Both the position numbers and the translations under genes were made by a program. The notes beneath the pieces are model-generated. The model made no database searches, was not told the DNA's origin, and worked only from the letters and a program-made list of their open reading frames with translations. 13,831 bases of DNA from the NCBI GenBank assembly GCA_017383945.1, contig JAFNUQ010000033.1, positions 1 through 13,831 of the forward strand, read 5' to 3'. This document shows, piece after piece, positions 7,499 to 13,831 of this stretch. Numbering within the stretch: the stretch's first letter is position 1; every line of letters starts with the position of its first letter. The stretch comes from Bacteroidales bacterium (GTDB taxonomy: Bacteria > Bacteroidota > Bacteroidia > Bacteroidales > UBA932).

Positions 7499-8033
7499 AT
7501 ATCTCAAGCCATTCGTATTCGCCGCCCCATATCTCCAGAAACTTGATCAGGTCTTCTTTTGAGATTACGACGCTTGCGGTGTTGTCACAAGGATGGAAGC
7601 TCACTCTTTCTGATTTTAACAGATCTTTATCAATAAATAACTTGACGCGGTGTCCGTTTTCAAAAAGCTCTTTAGGATTGGCTGTCTCGCTGATGTCGAT
7701 GTCATTGATCAGTCCAAAAGGAGAAACGGACCCAGGAAGCAGCCCGAGGCAGCGTTCCATCCTTTCCTGCGAGGCAAAAGAAAGCTTACCCTGTTTAAGG
7801 CTCTGCTCCAAAGTGTGGATGGAAAGCTCTTTATGGCACTCAAAGACCACAAGATAATGTCGGTTGCCTTTATGGTTGCGGAAGAAGAGGTTTTTACAGT
7901 GGGTTGAGTCAATTTCCTTCCAGTATTCCAGTGCGAGCTCTATTGTCGGGAGAGGAGGATGTGTGTGCATCTTATATGTGATGCCGTTGCTTTCAAGGAA
8001 GGAAAGGACTTTGTTGATTCTATCGTTTTGCAT
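7497..8033 (-). CDS. YbaK/EbsC-family (ProX-type) aminoacyl-tRNA deacylase
   Basis: A stand-alone editing-domain protein expected to hydrolyse mischarged tRNA, most likely Ala-tRNA(Pro), in the cytoplasm. From the ATG at 8033 it is 178 aa, usual for the ProX/PrdX group. Visible blocks are THPPLPT near the N-terminus, KNLFFRNHKGNRHYLVV (with the conserved lysine), LSFASQERMERCLGLLPGSVSPFGLIND (a typical editing pocket), KLFIDKDL and VSFHPCDNTASVVIS. An in-frame ATG at 8081 would add 16 residues, but it lies upstream of the predicted transcript start (about 8053) and the extra residues do not look like the family. It is transcribed alone, divergent from the nuclease gene and convergent with the lipoprotein gene. 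Substrate specificity is inferred from subfamily resemblance only. Confidence 0.88.
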   Translation of the reverse strand: MQNDRINKVLSFLESNGITYKMHTHPPLPTIELALEYWKEIDSTHCKNLFFRNHKGNRHYLVVFECHKELSIHTLEQSLKQGKLSFASQERMERCLGLLPGSVSPFGLINDIDISETANPKELFENGHRVKLFIDKDLLKSERVSFHPCDNTASVVISKEDLIKFLEIWGGEYEWLEI

Positions 8034-8059
8034 ATTAAAGCTTTTTACTATGTCTGGGG

Positions 8060-8067
8060 CAAAAGTA
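8060..8067 (-). promoter_or_regulatory. -7 box for the YbaK/ProX-type gene
   Basis: The minus strand reads TACTTTTG, matching TAnnTTTG. No good TTTG lies 19-21 nt upstream, so only the -7 element supports it. The start would be near 8053, about 20 nt before the ATG at 8033, which favours that start over the ATG at 8081. Confidence 0.42.
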
Positions 8068-8081
8068 GTATAAAAAATCAT

Positions 8082-8089
8082 TATCTTTG
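8082..8089 (+). promoter_or_regulatory. -7 box for the nuclease unit
   Basis: TATCTTTG matches TAnnTTTG. A clear -33 TTTG is missing. The implied start near 8096 leaves a leader of about 13 nt before the ATG at 8109 (22 nt if 8118 is used). It sits only 14 bp from the opposing -7 box at 8060-8067, so the two promoters probably overlap. Confidence 0.42.
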
Positions 8090-8108
8090 AAGGTTAAAGC
8101 AAGTAAAA

Positions 8109-9605
8109 ATGCCCGATATGAAATTAAAAACCTTTTTACTACTTGCAGCAAGCTTTATAATTGGCTTTGCTTCATGTACTCCTCCTGCAACTCAGGAAAT
8201 TGATAAGATCGAGATTAATACTGAAACCATCAATGCGACAAGTCAGGGAGGGGAATTTACCGTCAGGCTCAATACCAACCTGGATTGGACTATCGAAGGC
8301 TATACAGATGAGATGAAGACTTGGCTTGCCATTTCTCCTACTAGCGGCGGTGCATCCATAGTGCCTCAGAACATTACTTTCAATGTTTCAAAAAATATTG
8401 GTGCAGAGCGTAGCGCAAGCGTTATCTTCTTTGGAAATATGCTGACAAGCAAGACTCTGAAGGTGGTTCAGGCAGGAGATGATCAAGGTGCATCTGATGG
8501 TTTGACCGCACTTACTATTGAAGAATTTGTAAAGAGGCCGGTAAATAAGACTGACTGGTATAAACTTGTCGGCAAGATAACCCAGATCCAGAAGACTGAC
8601 TATGGCAACTTCATAATCGAAGATGCGACAGGTAGTATCCTGATCTATGGAATGACCAGCGAGAAGAAGGATTATAATGACAAGTCGTTTTCTAAGTTAG
8701 GCCTCAAAGTTGGTGATATAGTTGCTCTTGGTACGCTCAGATCTGAGTATAACGGTGAAGCTCAAGGTGGCGGAAATGAAATTCCTGCCTATTATATCAG
8801 TCACGTGGAAGGAGAGAATCAGGAGCCTACTGAGTTGAAGAGCGATCCTGTGGGCGCGTGGATGGAGCTTCCTGCAACCACAAACAAGGACCTTTATTTC
8901 ATCCATCGCAAGATGACGATAAACTCTAAGGAGTATCGTAACTATTCATACTTCTATGACAAGGATGCTAGACTTGCACATTGGGTAGCATATCCGCTCA
9001 ATGAAACTCTCATCGGTAAGGGAAGCAGATCGGATAATTGGACTCTTGAGCCGAAGATTCCTGCAAAATATCAGCAGATAATTTACAGCGGATATAAGGG
9101 AGGCTATCAGCGAGGCCACCAGATTCCTTCAGCAGACAGATATGCAGGTGGCTCTAATCCGACAACATTCTATTTCCCTAACTCAACTCCGCAGAAGGGT
9201 GAGCTCAACGAAAAGGCGTGGGCTACACTTGAGCAGAAGGTGCGTGACTGGTCAAAGCAGATGGATACACTATATGTAGTGACCGGAGCAGACCTTCGTG
9301 GTACAACAGAAACTGCAGAGGACAATGAGGGCAACAAAATCCCTGTTCCTGTGGGTTACTATAAAGCGCTTCTTGGCTACAAGAAAGACGCATCCATCGG
9401 CTCTTCTACAGATGGCTATATCGGTCTTGGATTCTATTTTGAGCACAAGTTCTACGAAGATGCAAGCATAATGACCACTCAGGCGATGACTCTTGACGCT
9501 CTTGAGGAGAAGATGGGTATGGACTTCTTTGTAAATCTTCCTGGCAAGGTAGGAGAAGACAAGGCAAAACAAGTTGAGAGCACCAAGGATGCTTGGTGGA
9601 AATAA
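8109..9605 (+). CDS. Lipoprotein DNA/RNA non-specific endonuclease (BACON-OB-NUC)
   Basis: A 498 aa surface or periplasmic nuclease. The lipoprotein signal ends in FASC (Cys23). A BACON domain (about 33-122; LDWTIEG, KTWLAISPTSGG) and an OB-fold-like domain (about 134-234; YGNFIIEDATGSILIYG, VGDIVALG) precede a ββα-metal nuclease domain (about 255-490). The active-site block is YQRGHQIPSADR (333-344), with His337 as predicted general base; the family's usual DRGH Asp is Gln here. It is followed by NSTPQKGELNEKAWATLE, giving Asn367 as predicted metal ligand and Glu375, in the same spacing as Serratia nuclease (LNQGAWARLE). All key residues are present, so it is probably active on DNA and RNA with a divalent metal. 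ATG 8109 has the better A-rich upstream context; ATG 8118 also gives a complete signal peptide. A secreted phosphoesterase gene follows 8 bp later. Confidence 0.9.
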   Translation: MPDMKLKTFLLLAASFIIGFASCTPPATQEIDKIEINTETINATSQGGEFTVRLNTNLDWTIEGYTDEMKTWLAISPTSGGASIVPQNITFNVSKNIGAERSASVIFFGNMLTSKTLKVVQAGDDQGASDGLTALTIEEFVKRPVNKTDWYKLVGKITQIQKTDYGNFIIEDATGSILIYGMTSEKKDYNDKSFSKLGLKVGDIVALGTLRSEYNGEAQGGGNEIPAYYISHVEGENQEPTELKSDPVGAWMELPATTNKDLYFIHRKMTINSKEYRNYSYFYDKDARLAHWVAYPLNETLIGKGSRSDNWTLEPKIPAKYQQIIYSGYKGGYQRGHQIPSADRYAGGSNPTTFYFPNSTPQKGELNEKAWATLEQKVRDWSKQMDTLYVVTGADLRGTTETAEDNEGNKIPVPVGYYKALLGYKKDASIGSSTDGYIGLGFYFEHKFYEDASIMTTQAMTLDALEEKMGMDFFVNLPGKVGEDKAKQVESTKDAWWK

Positions 9606-9613
9606 TCAATAGG

Positions 9614-10669
9614 ATGAAAAGACTAGTAACTTTACTCATTTTCCTCACGGTAGCCATCTGTGTCTCAGCGCAGAAGCAGAACTATGTCGTGGGTTTTTAT
9701 AATGTGGAGAATCTTTTTGATATCTATGACGATCCTGCCAAGAACGACGAGCAGTTCCTTCCGGAAGGCAGCTACAATTGGAATCAGGATAAATATCAGA
9801 AGAAGCTTTCCAATATCGCAAGAGTAATCTCCGAGATAAAGAAGGAAGCAGGCGCATTCCATACAATCCTCGGAGTGTGTGAGATTGAGAACCGCCGTGT
9901 CCTTGAAGATCTTGTGAAGCATAAGTCTATCGCAGGGGCCGGATATAAGATTGTGCATTATGAGAGCCCAGACCGCAGAGGTATCGATGTAGGTCTTCTC
10001 TATCGTCCAGATCAGTTTACCTACCTTGACAGCGAGACTCTCCCGTTTGTGTTTGAAGGTACAAAGGTGGCGATAACCCTCAGCAAGGAAGAGCAGGATG
10101 ATTTCCGCACACGTGATGCTCTGATGGTCCACGGCCTTATTGATGGGGAGCACGTGGCAGTTTATGTGGCCCACCTTCCGAGTAGAGTTGGTGGTAAAGG
10201 CGAAGACCTCAGACCATTGGGCGCAGAGATTATATATAAGCACGCCCAGATGATGGAAAAGAAATATCCCGGCATCAAGATTATCGTGATGGGAGATATG
10301 AACGACAATCCTACCGATGAGAGTATGACCAAGTGGATGCACGGTAAAGAGAACATCAAGGATGTCAAGAAAGGAGACTTCTTCTCTCCATTTACTGAAG
10401 TCCTTGAGGATGGAACAGGCACTCTCTCATATCAGGGAACTTGGAATATCTATGACCTCATCCTGGTCAACAAGAGTCTCACTAAAGCCAAGAGGAACTC
10501 TCTTGTAATCAAGAAGATAGATAACTATTACGGACAAGTCTTTGACGAGGACTTCCTGACTCAGCAAAGTGGCAAATACAAGGGTACTCCATTCCGCACC
10601 TTCTCAAATGGTGCATTTATCAATGGTTACTCTGACCACTATCCGACATATATCATAATTGGTAAGTAA
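9614..10669 (+). CDS. Secreted endonuclease/exonuclease/phosphatase family protein
   Basis: A 351 aa metal-dependent phosphoesterase of the DNase I/EEP fold, predicted periplasmic or secreted. The signal peptide spans 1-19 (cleavage after VSA, before Gln20). Family residues are Asn30 in FYNVENLF, Glu90 in VCEIEN, RRGIDVGLLYRP (121-132), His187 in VAHLPSR, Asp228/Asn230 in MGDMNDNP, and the terminal catalytic pair Asp341-His342 in SDHYP. The catalytic set is complete. A TTG at 9593 is in frame but lies inside the upstream gene and would put extra residues before the signal peptide, so the ATG at 9614 is chosen. It starts 8 bp after the nuclease stop and is almost certainly co-transcribed, suggesting that both act on extracellular nucleic acids. 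The fold also covers phosphatases and lipid or sugar phosphodiesterases, so the substrate is not settled. Confidence 0.87.
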   Translation: MKRLVTLLIFLTVAICVSAQKQNYVVGFYNVENLFDIYDDPAKNDEQFLPEGSYNWNQDKYQKKLSNIARVISEIKKEAGAFHTILGVCEIENRRVLEDLVKHKSIAGAGYKIVHYESPDRRGIDVGLLYRPDQFTYLDSETLPFVFEGTKVAITLSKEEQDDFRTRDALMVHGLIDGEHVAVYVAHLPSRVGGKGEDLRPLGAEIIYKHAQMMEKKYPGIKIIVMGDMNDNPTDESMTKWMHGKENIKDVKKGDFFSPFTEVLEDGTGTLSYQGTWNIYDLILVNKSLTKAKRNSLVIKKIDNYYGQVFDEDFLTQQSGKYKGTPFRTFSNGAFINGYSDHYPTYIIIGK

Positions 10670-10695
10670 GATATAACATTTAACGAATAATAATT

Positions 10696-12693
10696 ATGAA
10701 GAAGATTCTTCCAATTTTAAGTATTGCTCTCGCTATGACAGCTTGTAGTAGAACAAATCCATTCCTCACAGAGTGGGATACGCCTTATGGCATCCCTCCA
10801 TTTGAAAAGATTCAGGTTACTGATTATATTCCTGCAATCAAGGCAGGTATCGCCGAGCAGGCAGCGGAAATTGATGCTATCGTGGCAAATCCAGATGCTC
10901 CAACTTTTGAGAACACTATCGTTCCGCTTGACCTTTCAGGCGGACTCCTTGCCAAGGTGCAGGGCGTGCTCTATAATGTGAGCGAGACTGACCGTACAGA
11001 CGAGCTTGATGCAGTGCAGGAGGAGGCAATTCCTCTTCTGAGCGACCACAGCGCAAATATTTCATTCAACAAGGCTCTCTTTGAGAGAGTTGCTGCTGTT
11101 TACAATGCAGACCAAAGCCAGCTCACTCGCGAGCAGCAGGTTGTACTTAAGAAATACTATGAGGATTTCACCAACAATGGTATTGCACTTCCGGCAGAGC
11201 AGCAGGACCGTCTCCGCGAAATCAACACAGAGATGTCTCAGCTCACACAGAAGATTGGCAACAACATTCTCGCAGAGTCAAATGCATTTGCTGAGAAGTT
11301 TGGATTCAGCGTGTCTGCATATCCTGACAAGATGACAAATACTGAGGATAGAGAACTCCGTCGCCAGTATAACGAGGCTTATACTACCCGTGGTCACAAC
11401 GGCAACGACTACGACAACAGAGAACTCCTCGTAAAAGTTCTTGAACTCCGTTGCCAGAAGGCAAATATTCTCGGTTTTGAGACATCTGCAGACCACATCC
11501 TTTCAAGCAAGATGGCTTCAACTCCTGCAACCGTTGATAATTTCCTTTCTGAGATTATGAAGGCTGCTGTGGCTCAGGCACAGGTTGAGCTCAAGGATAT
11601 GCAGGCTGTTATGGATGAAGACATCAAGGCCGGCAAAGTTCCTGCAGGTTCTAAGATTGAGCCTTGGGATTGGTGGTATTATGCTGAGAAGGTGCGCAAG
11701 ATCAAGTATGATCTCGATGAGTCTCTCACCAAGCCATATTTCCACATTGATCGCGTGACTGAGGGTGTGTTCCTTGCAGCAAAGAAGCTTTTTGGTATCA
11801 ATATGGAGAAGATTGAGGGTGTGCCTTCATACAACCCGGCTGTAGTTACTACATACAAAGTGACTGCAGAGGATGGCTCTCTCATCGGTATCTTTACAAC
11901 TGACTATCACCCACGCGACAGCAAGAGAGGTGGTGCCTGGATGAACAATATCCGCGAGCAGTATGTTGATGCTGAGGGCAATATGGTACGTCCAATCATC
12001 GTAAATGTCTGCAACCACGGTGAATATCTCACAATTGACGAGGTTTCTACTATGTTCCATGAGTTTGGTCACGCTCTTCACGGACTTCTCTCACAGTGTA
12101 CATACAAGGCTGTCAGCGGCACAAACGTAACTCGCGACTTCGTGGAGATGTTCTCTCAGTTCAATGAGAACTTCGCATTTCAGCCAGACCTCCTCGCTGA
12201 GTATGCAATCAACGACAAGGGTGAGGTTATTCCTGCTGAGCTCATCGAGAAGATCAACAATTCTCTTAAATTCAACCAGGGCTTCATGACCACAGAGCTT
12301 TGCGCAGCTTCAATCCTTGATATGGAGTGGCACAAGCTCACAAGCTATGAGGGTATCGATGTAGATGCTTTTGAGGCTGCAGCTTGCGAGAAGATGGGTC
12401 TCATCAAGGAGATTGCACCTCGCTACCGCACAACATACTTCAACCATATCTTCTCAAGCGGCTATGCTGCCGGTTACTATGGCTACCTCTGGGCTGAGGT
12501 TCTTGATAAGGACGCGTTCAGCATCTTTGAGGCTTCGCCAAATGGCGTATGGGATAAGGAGCTTGCACTCAAGTTCAAGCAGACATTCCTTGAGAAGGGC
12601 GGTTCAGAAGAGCCGATGACTCTTTACAAGTCGTTTGCAGGCAGAGAGCCTGATACCAAGGCAATGCTTGTTAGAAGAGGTTTGATTGACTAA
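10696..12693 (+). CDS. dcp: M3-family dipeptidyl carboxypeptidase, lipoprotein
   Basis: A zinc peptidase that removes C-terminal dipeptides from short peptides. The 665 aa product carries a lipoprotein signal with lipobox MTAC (Cys17), so it is membrane-anchored outside the cytoplasm, unlike E. coli Dcp. The zinc site is HEFGHALHG (455-463; His455, Glu456, His459) with the third ligand Glu484 in DFVEMFSQ. Substrate-site blocks GQ-type NQGFMTTE (527-534) and FSSGYAAGYYGYLWAEVLD (586-604) are present. Around residues 196-205 the usual helical stretch (of the LxGLPxxV...A type) that precedes the W-F-T-L block is missing, about 30 residues. The rest is colinear. It lies 26 bp after the phosphoesterase gene with no promoter seen between. 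It probably supplies peptide scavenging; no link to nucleic acids is evident. Confidence 0.93.
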   Translation: MKKILPILSIALAMTACSRTNPFLTEWDTPYGIPPFEKIQVTDYIPAIKAGIAEQAAEIDAIVANPDAPTFENTIVPLDLSGGLLAKVQGVLYNVSETDRTDELDAVQEEAIPLLSDHSANISFNKALFERVAAVYNADQSQLTREQQVVLKKYYEDFTNNGIALPAEQQDRLREINTEMSQLTQKIGNNILAESNAFAEKFGFSVSAYPDKMTNTEDRELRRQYNEAYTTRGHNGNDYDNRELLVKVLELRCQKANILGFETSADHILSSKMASTPATVDNFLSEIMKAAVAQAQVELKDMQAVMDEDIKAGKVPAGSKIEPWDWWYYAEKVRKIKYDLDESLTKPYFHIDRVTEGVFLAAKKLFGINMEKIEGVPSYNPAVVTTYKVTAEDGSLIGIFTTDYHPRDSKRGGAWMNNIREQYVDAEGNMVRPIIVNVCNHGEYLTIDEVSTMFHEFGHALHGLLSQCTYKAVSGTNVTRDFVEMFSQFNENFAFQPDLLAEYAINDKGEVIPAELIEKINNSLKFNQGFMTTELCAASILDMEWHKLTSYEGIDVDAFEAAACEKMGLIKEIAPRYRTTYFNHIFSSGYAAGYYGYLWAEVLDKDAFSIFEASPNGVWDKELALKFKQTFLEKGGSEEPMTLYKSFAGREPDTKAMLVRRGLID

Positions 12694-12698
12694 TTTTG
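12668..12698 (+). promoter_or_regulatory. Possible internal promoter for gpmI
   Basis: TTG (12668-12670), 20 nt, then TAATTTTG (12691-12698), which matches TAnnTTTG and overlaps the dcp stop codon. The start would be near 12704, 11 nt before the gpmI ATG. The -33 half is only TTG (CTTG), so this is moderate evidence. It would give the glycolytic gene expression independent of the genes upstream. Confidence 0.42.
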
Positions 12699-12714
12699 AA
12701 AAAAAACTATAAAG

Positions 12715-13831
12715 ATGAATAAGAAAGTACTTTTGATGATTCTTGACGGTTGGGGAGAGGGTGCTCACGATGCTTCAAACGTGATCTACACTCAGGGCGC
12801 TCCTTTCATTGAGAGCCTCCGTCAGAAATACCCTATGTCGTTCCTTCAGGCCTGCGGCGAATATGTAGGTCTTCCTGACGGACAGATGGGTAACTCCGAG
12901 GTAGGACACATGAACCTCGGTGCTGGTAGAGTGGTTTACCAGGATCTTGTTAAGATCAATATCGCTTGTAGAGAGCATAAGCTCTTGGAAAACAAGGAGA
13001 TCCGTGCTGCATACGATTACGTTAAGTCGACAGGTAAGAAGCTCCATTTCCTTGGTCTCTGCTCTCAGGGTGGCGTGCATTCAAGCCTTAATCACCTCTA
13101 TGAATTCCTTGCTGAGGCAAAGAATGAGGGTATCGAGGATGTATATGTACACTGCTTTATGGATGGTCGTGACACTGACCCTCGCAGCGGCCTTGGTTTT
13201 GTGAAGGAGCTTGAGGAGCAGATGGCCAAGACAACCGGTAAGGTGGCATCTGTCTGCGGACGTTTCTATGCAATGGACCGCGACAAGCGTTGGGATAGAG
13301 TTAAGCAGGCTTATGATATGCTCGTAGAGGGCAAGGGTGAGCAATTTGCTTCAGCTCAGGAGGCTATTTCTGCATCCTATGCCGCTGAGGTTACTGACGA
13401 ATTCATCAAGCCGGTAGTGATTGCAGAAGGCGGCAAGCCTCTCGCAACTATCTCAGAGGGCGATGCAGTGATCTTCTACAACTTCCGCAATGACCGCGCT
13501 CGCGAGCTCACAGCTGTGCTCACTCAGACAGAAATGCCAGAGGAGGGAATGCACACATTGCCACTCTACTATTGCTGTCTCACTCCATATGACGCTTCAT
13601 TCCAGGGTCTCCACATTCTTTTTGACAAGGAGGAAGTAACCGACACTCTTGGAGAGACTGTTTCTGCTGCAGGCAAGACTCAGCTTCGCATTGCTGAGAC
13701 TGAGAAATATGCGCACGTTACATTCTTCTTCAACGGCGGTCGTGAGGTGCCGTTTGAGAACGAGAATCGTATCCTTGTGGCTTCGCCGAAGGTTGCAACC
13801 TACGACCTCAAGCCTCAGATGAGCGCTATTC
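12715..13831 (+). CDS. gpmI: 2,3-bisphosphoglycerate-independent phosphoglycerate mutase, 3' end cut
   Basis: Interconverts 3- and 2-phosphoglycerate in glycolysis with two Mn ions; cytoplasmic monomer. The first 372 codons are present and the frame is open at the window edge; the family is about 505-515 aa, so roughly 135-140 residues are missing, including the last metal ligands. Visible: metal ligand Asp11 (LDGWG), phospho-acceptor Ser61 in [20 protein letters not shown] with His122, DGRDTDP (150-156), [14 protein letters not shown] (182-195), [11 protein letters not shown] (255-265), and [15 protein letters not shown] (328-342) with Lys331 and His334. The residue before GGVHS is Gln where many homologues have Asp. 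It starts 21 bp after dcp and may use a promoter overlapping the dcp stop. Confidence 0.97.
   Translation, partial: MNKKVLLMILDGWGEGAHDASNVIYTQGAPFIESLRQKYPMSFLQACGEYVGLPDGQMGNSEVGHMNLGAGRVVYQDLVKINIACREHKLLENKEIRAAYDYVKSTGKKLHFLGLCSQGGVHSSLNHLYEFLAEAKNEGIEDVYVHCFMDGRDTDPRSGLGFVKELEEQMAKTTGKVASVCGRFYAMDRDKRWDRVKQAYDMLVEGKGEQFASAQEAISASYAAEVTDEFIKPVVIAEGGKPLATISEGDAVIFYNFRNDRARELTAVLTQTEMPEEGMHTLPLYYCCLTPYDASFQGLHILFDKEEVTDTLGETVSAAGKTQLRIAETEKYAHVTFFFNGGREVPFENENRILVASPKVATYDLKPQMSAI

Noticed and set aside
8034..8081. ATG at 8081 as start of the YbaK/ProX-type gene
   Set aside because: It lies upstream of the predicted transcript start, and the extra 16 residues do not look like the family N-terminus.
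9593..9613. TTG start for the phosphoesterase inside the nuclease gene
   Set aside because: It would place seven residues ahead of a complete signal peptide; the ATG at 9614 is the natural start.
9665..10342. Long minus-strand open frame of 225 codons opposite the phosphoesterase gene
   Set aside because: It is a shadow of the plus-strand gene, which has full motifs and a signal peptide; no recognisable features on the minus strand.
1..13831. Mobile element, CRISPR, invertible promoter or tRNA genes
   Set aside because: I saw no transposase or integrase, no direct-repeat array, no flanking inverted repeats around the promoters, and no cloverleaf-like sequence.

Overview
The window is ordinary chromosomal DNA from a member of the Bacteroidota, most likely order Bacteroidales. 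Four things point there. The promoters match the Bacteroides-type TTTG / TAnnTTTG pattern, and no Shine-Dalgarno sequences precede the starts. There is a large Oar-like TonB-dependent receptor, BACON-domain lipoproteins and a lipoprotein form of Dcp. The MetK, SmpB and MiaA sequences also read as Bacteroidales. I cannot place the genus. I see no mobile element, CRISPR array, tRNA or rRNA.

Layout. (1) Positions 49-2600, minus strand: a compact operon metK-smpB-miaA. The metK leader looks like a SAM-II riboswitch ending at the metK start codon. The genes are 5 bp apart (metK/smpB) and overlap by one base (smpB/miaA). (2) Positions 2546-2801: divergent promoter region. (3) Positions 2649-7498, plus strand: a strongly codon-biased unit of an Oar-like outer-membrane TonB-dependent receptor and a multi-domain surface-type lipoprotein (BACON, OB-like, second BACON-like, unknown C-terminal domain). 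It ends in a strong bidirectional terminator. (4) Positions 7497-8033, minus strand: a YbaK/ProX-type aminoacyl-tRNA deacylase, converging on that terminator. (5) Positions 8082-13831, plus strand: a second unit with tight gaps. It encodes a lipoprotein nuclease (BACON, OB-like, ββα-metal NUC domain), a secreted endonuclease/exonuclease/phosphatase-fold enzyme, a lipoprotein M3 dipeptidyl carboxypeptidase, and the start of gpmI, which is cut by the window edge and may have its own promoter.

How they fit. The left operon joins SAM synthesis (MetK) to ribosome rescue (SmpB) and tRNA modification (MiaA). The riboswitch should let SAM repress its own synthesis, perhaps with some effect on the coupled genes downstream. 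On the right, the receptor-associated lipoprotein and the nuclease share the same N-terminal plan (lipobox, BACON, OB-like) with clear sequence similarity. A second secreted phosphoesterase follows the nuclease. The most interesting hypothesis is a cell-surface nucleic-acid capture and degradation locus built around an Oar-like receptor with no SusD. This is inference, not demonstrated. Two smaller oddities are a MiaA lacking its usual insertion domain and a Dcp lacking a usual helical segment.
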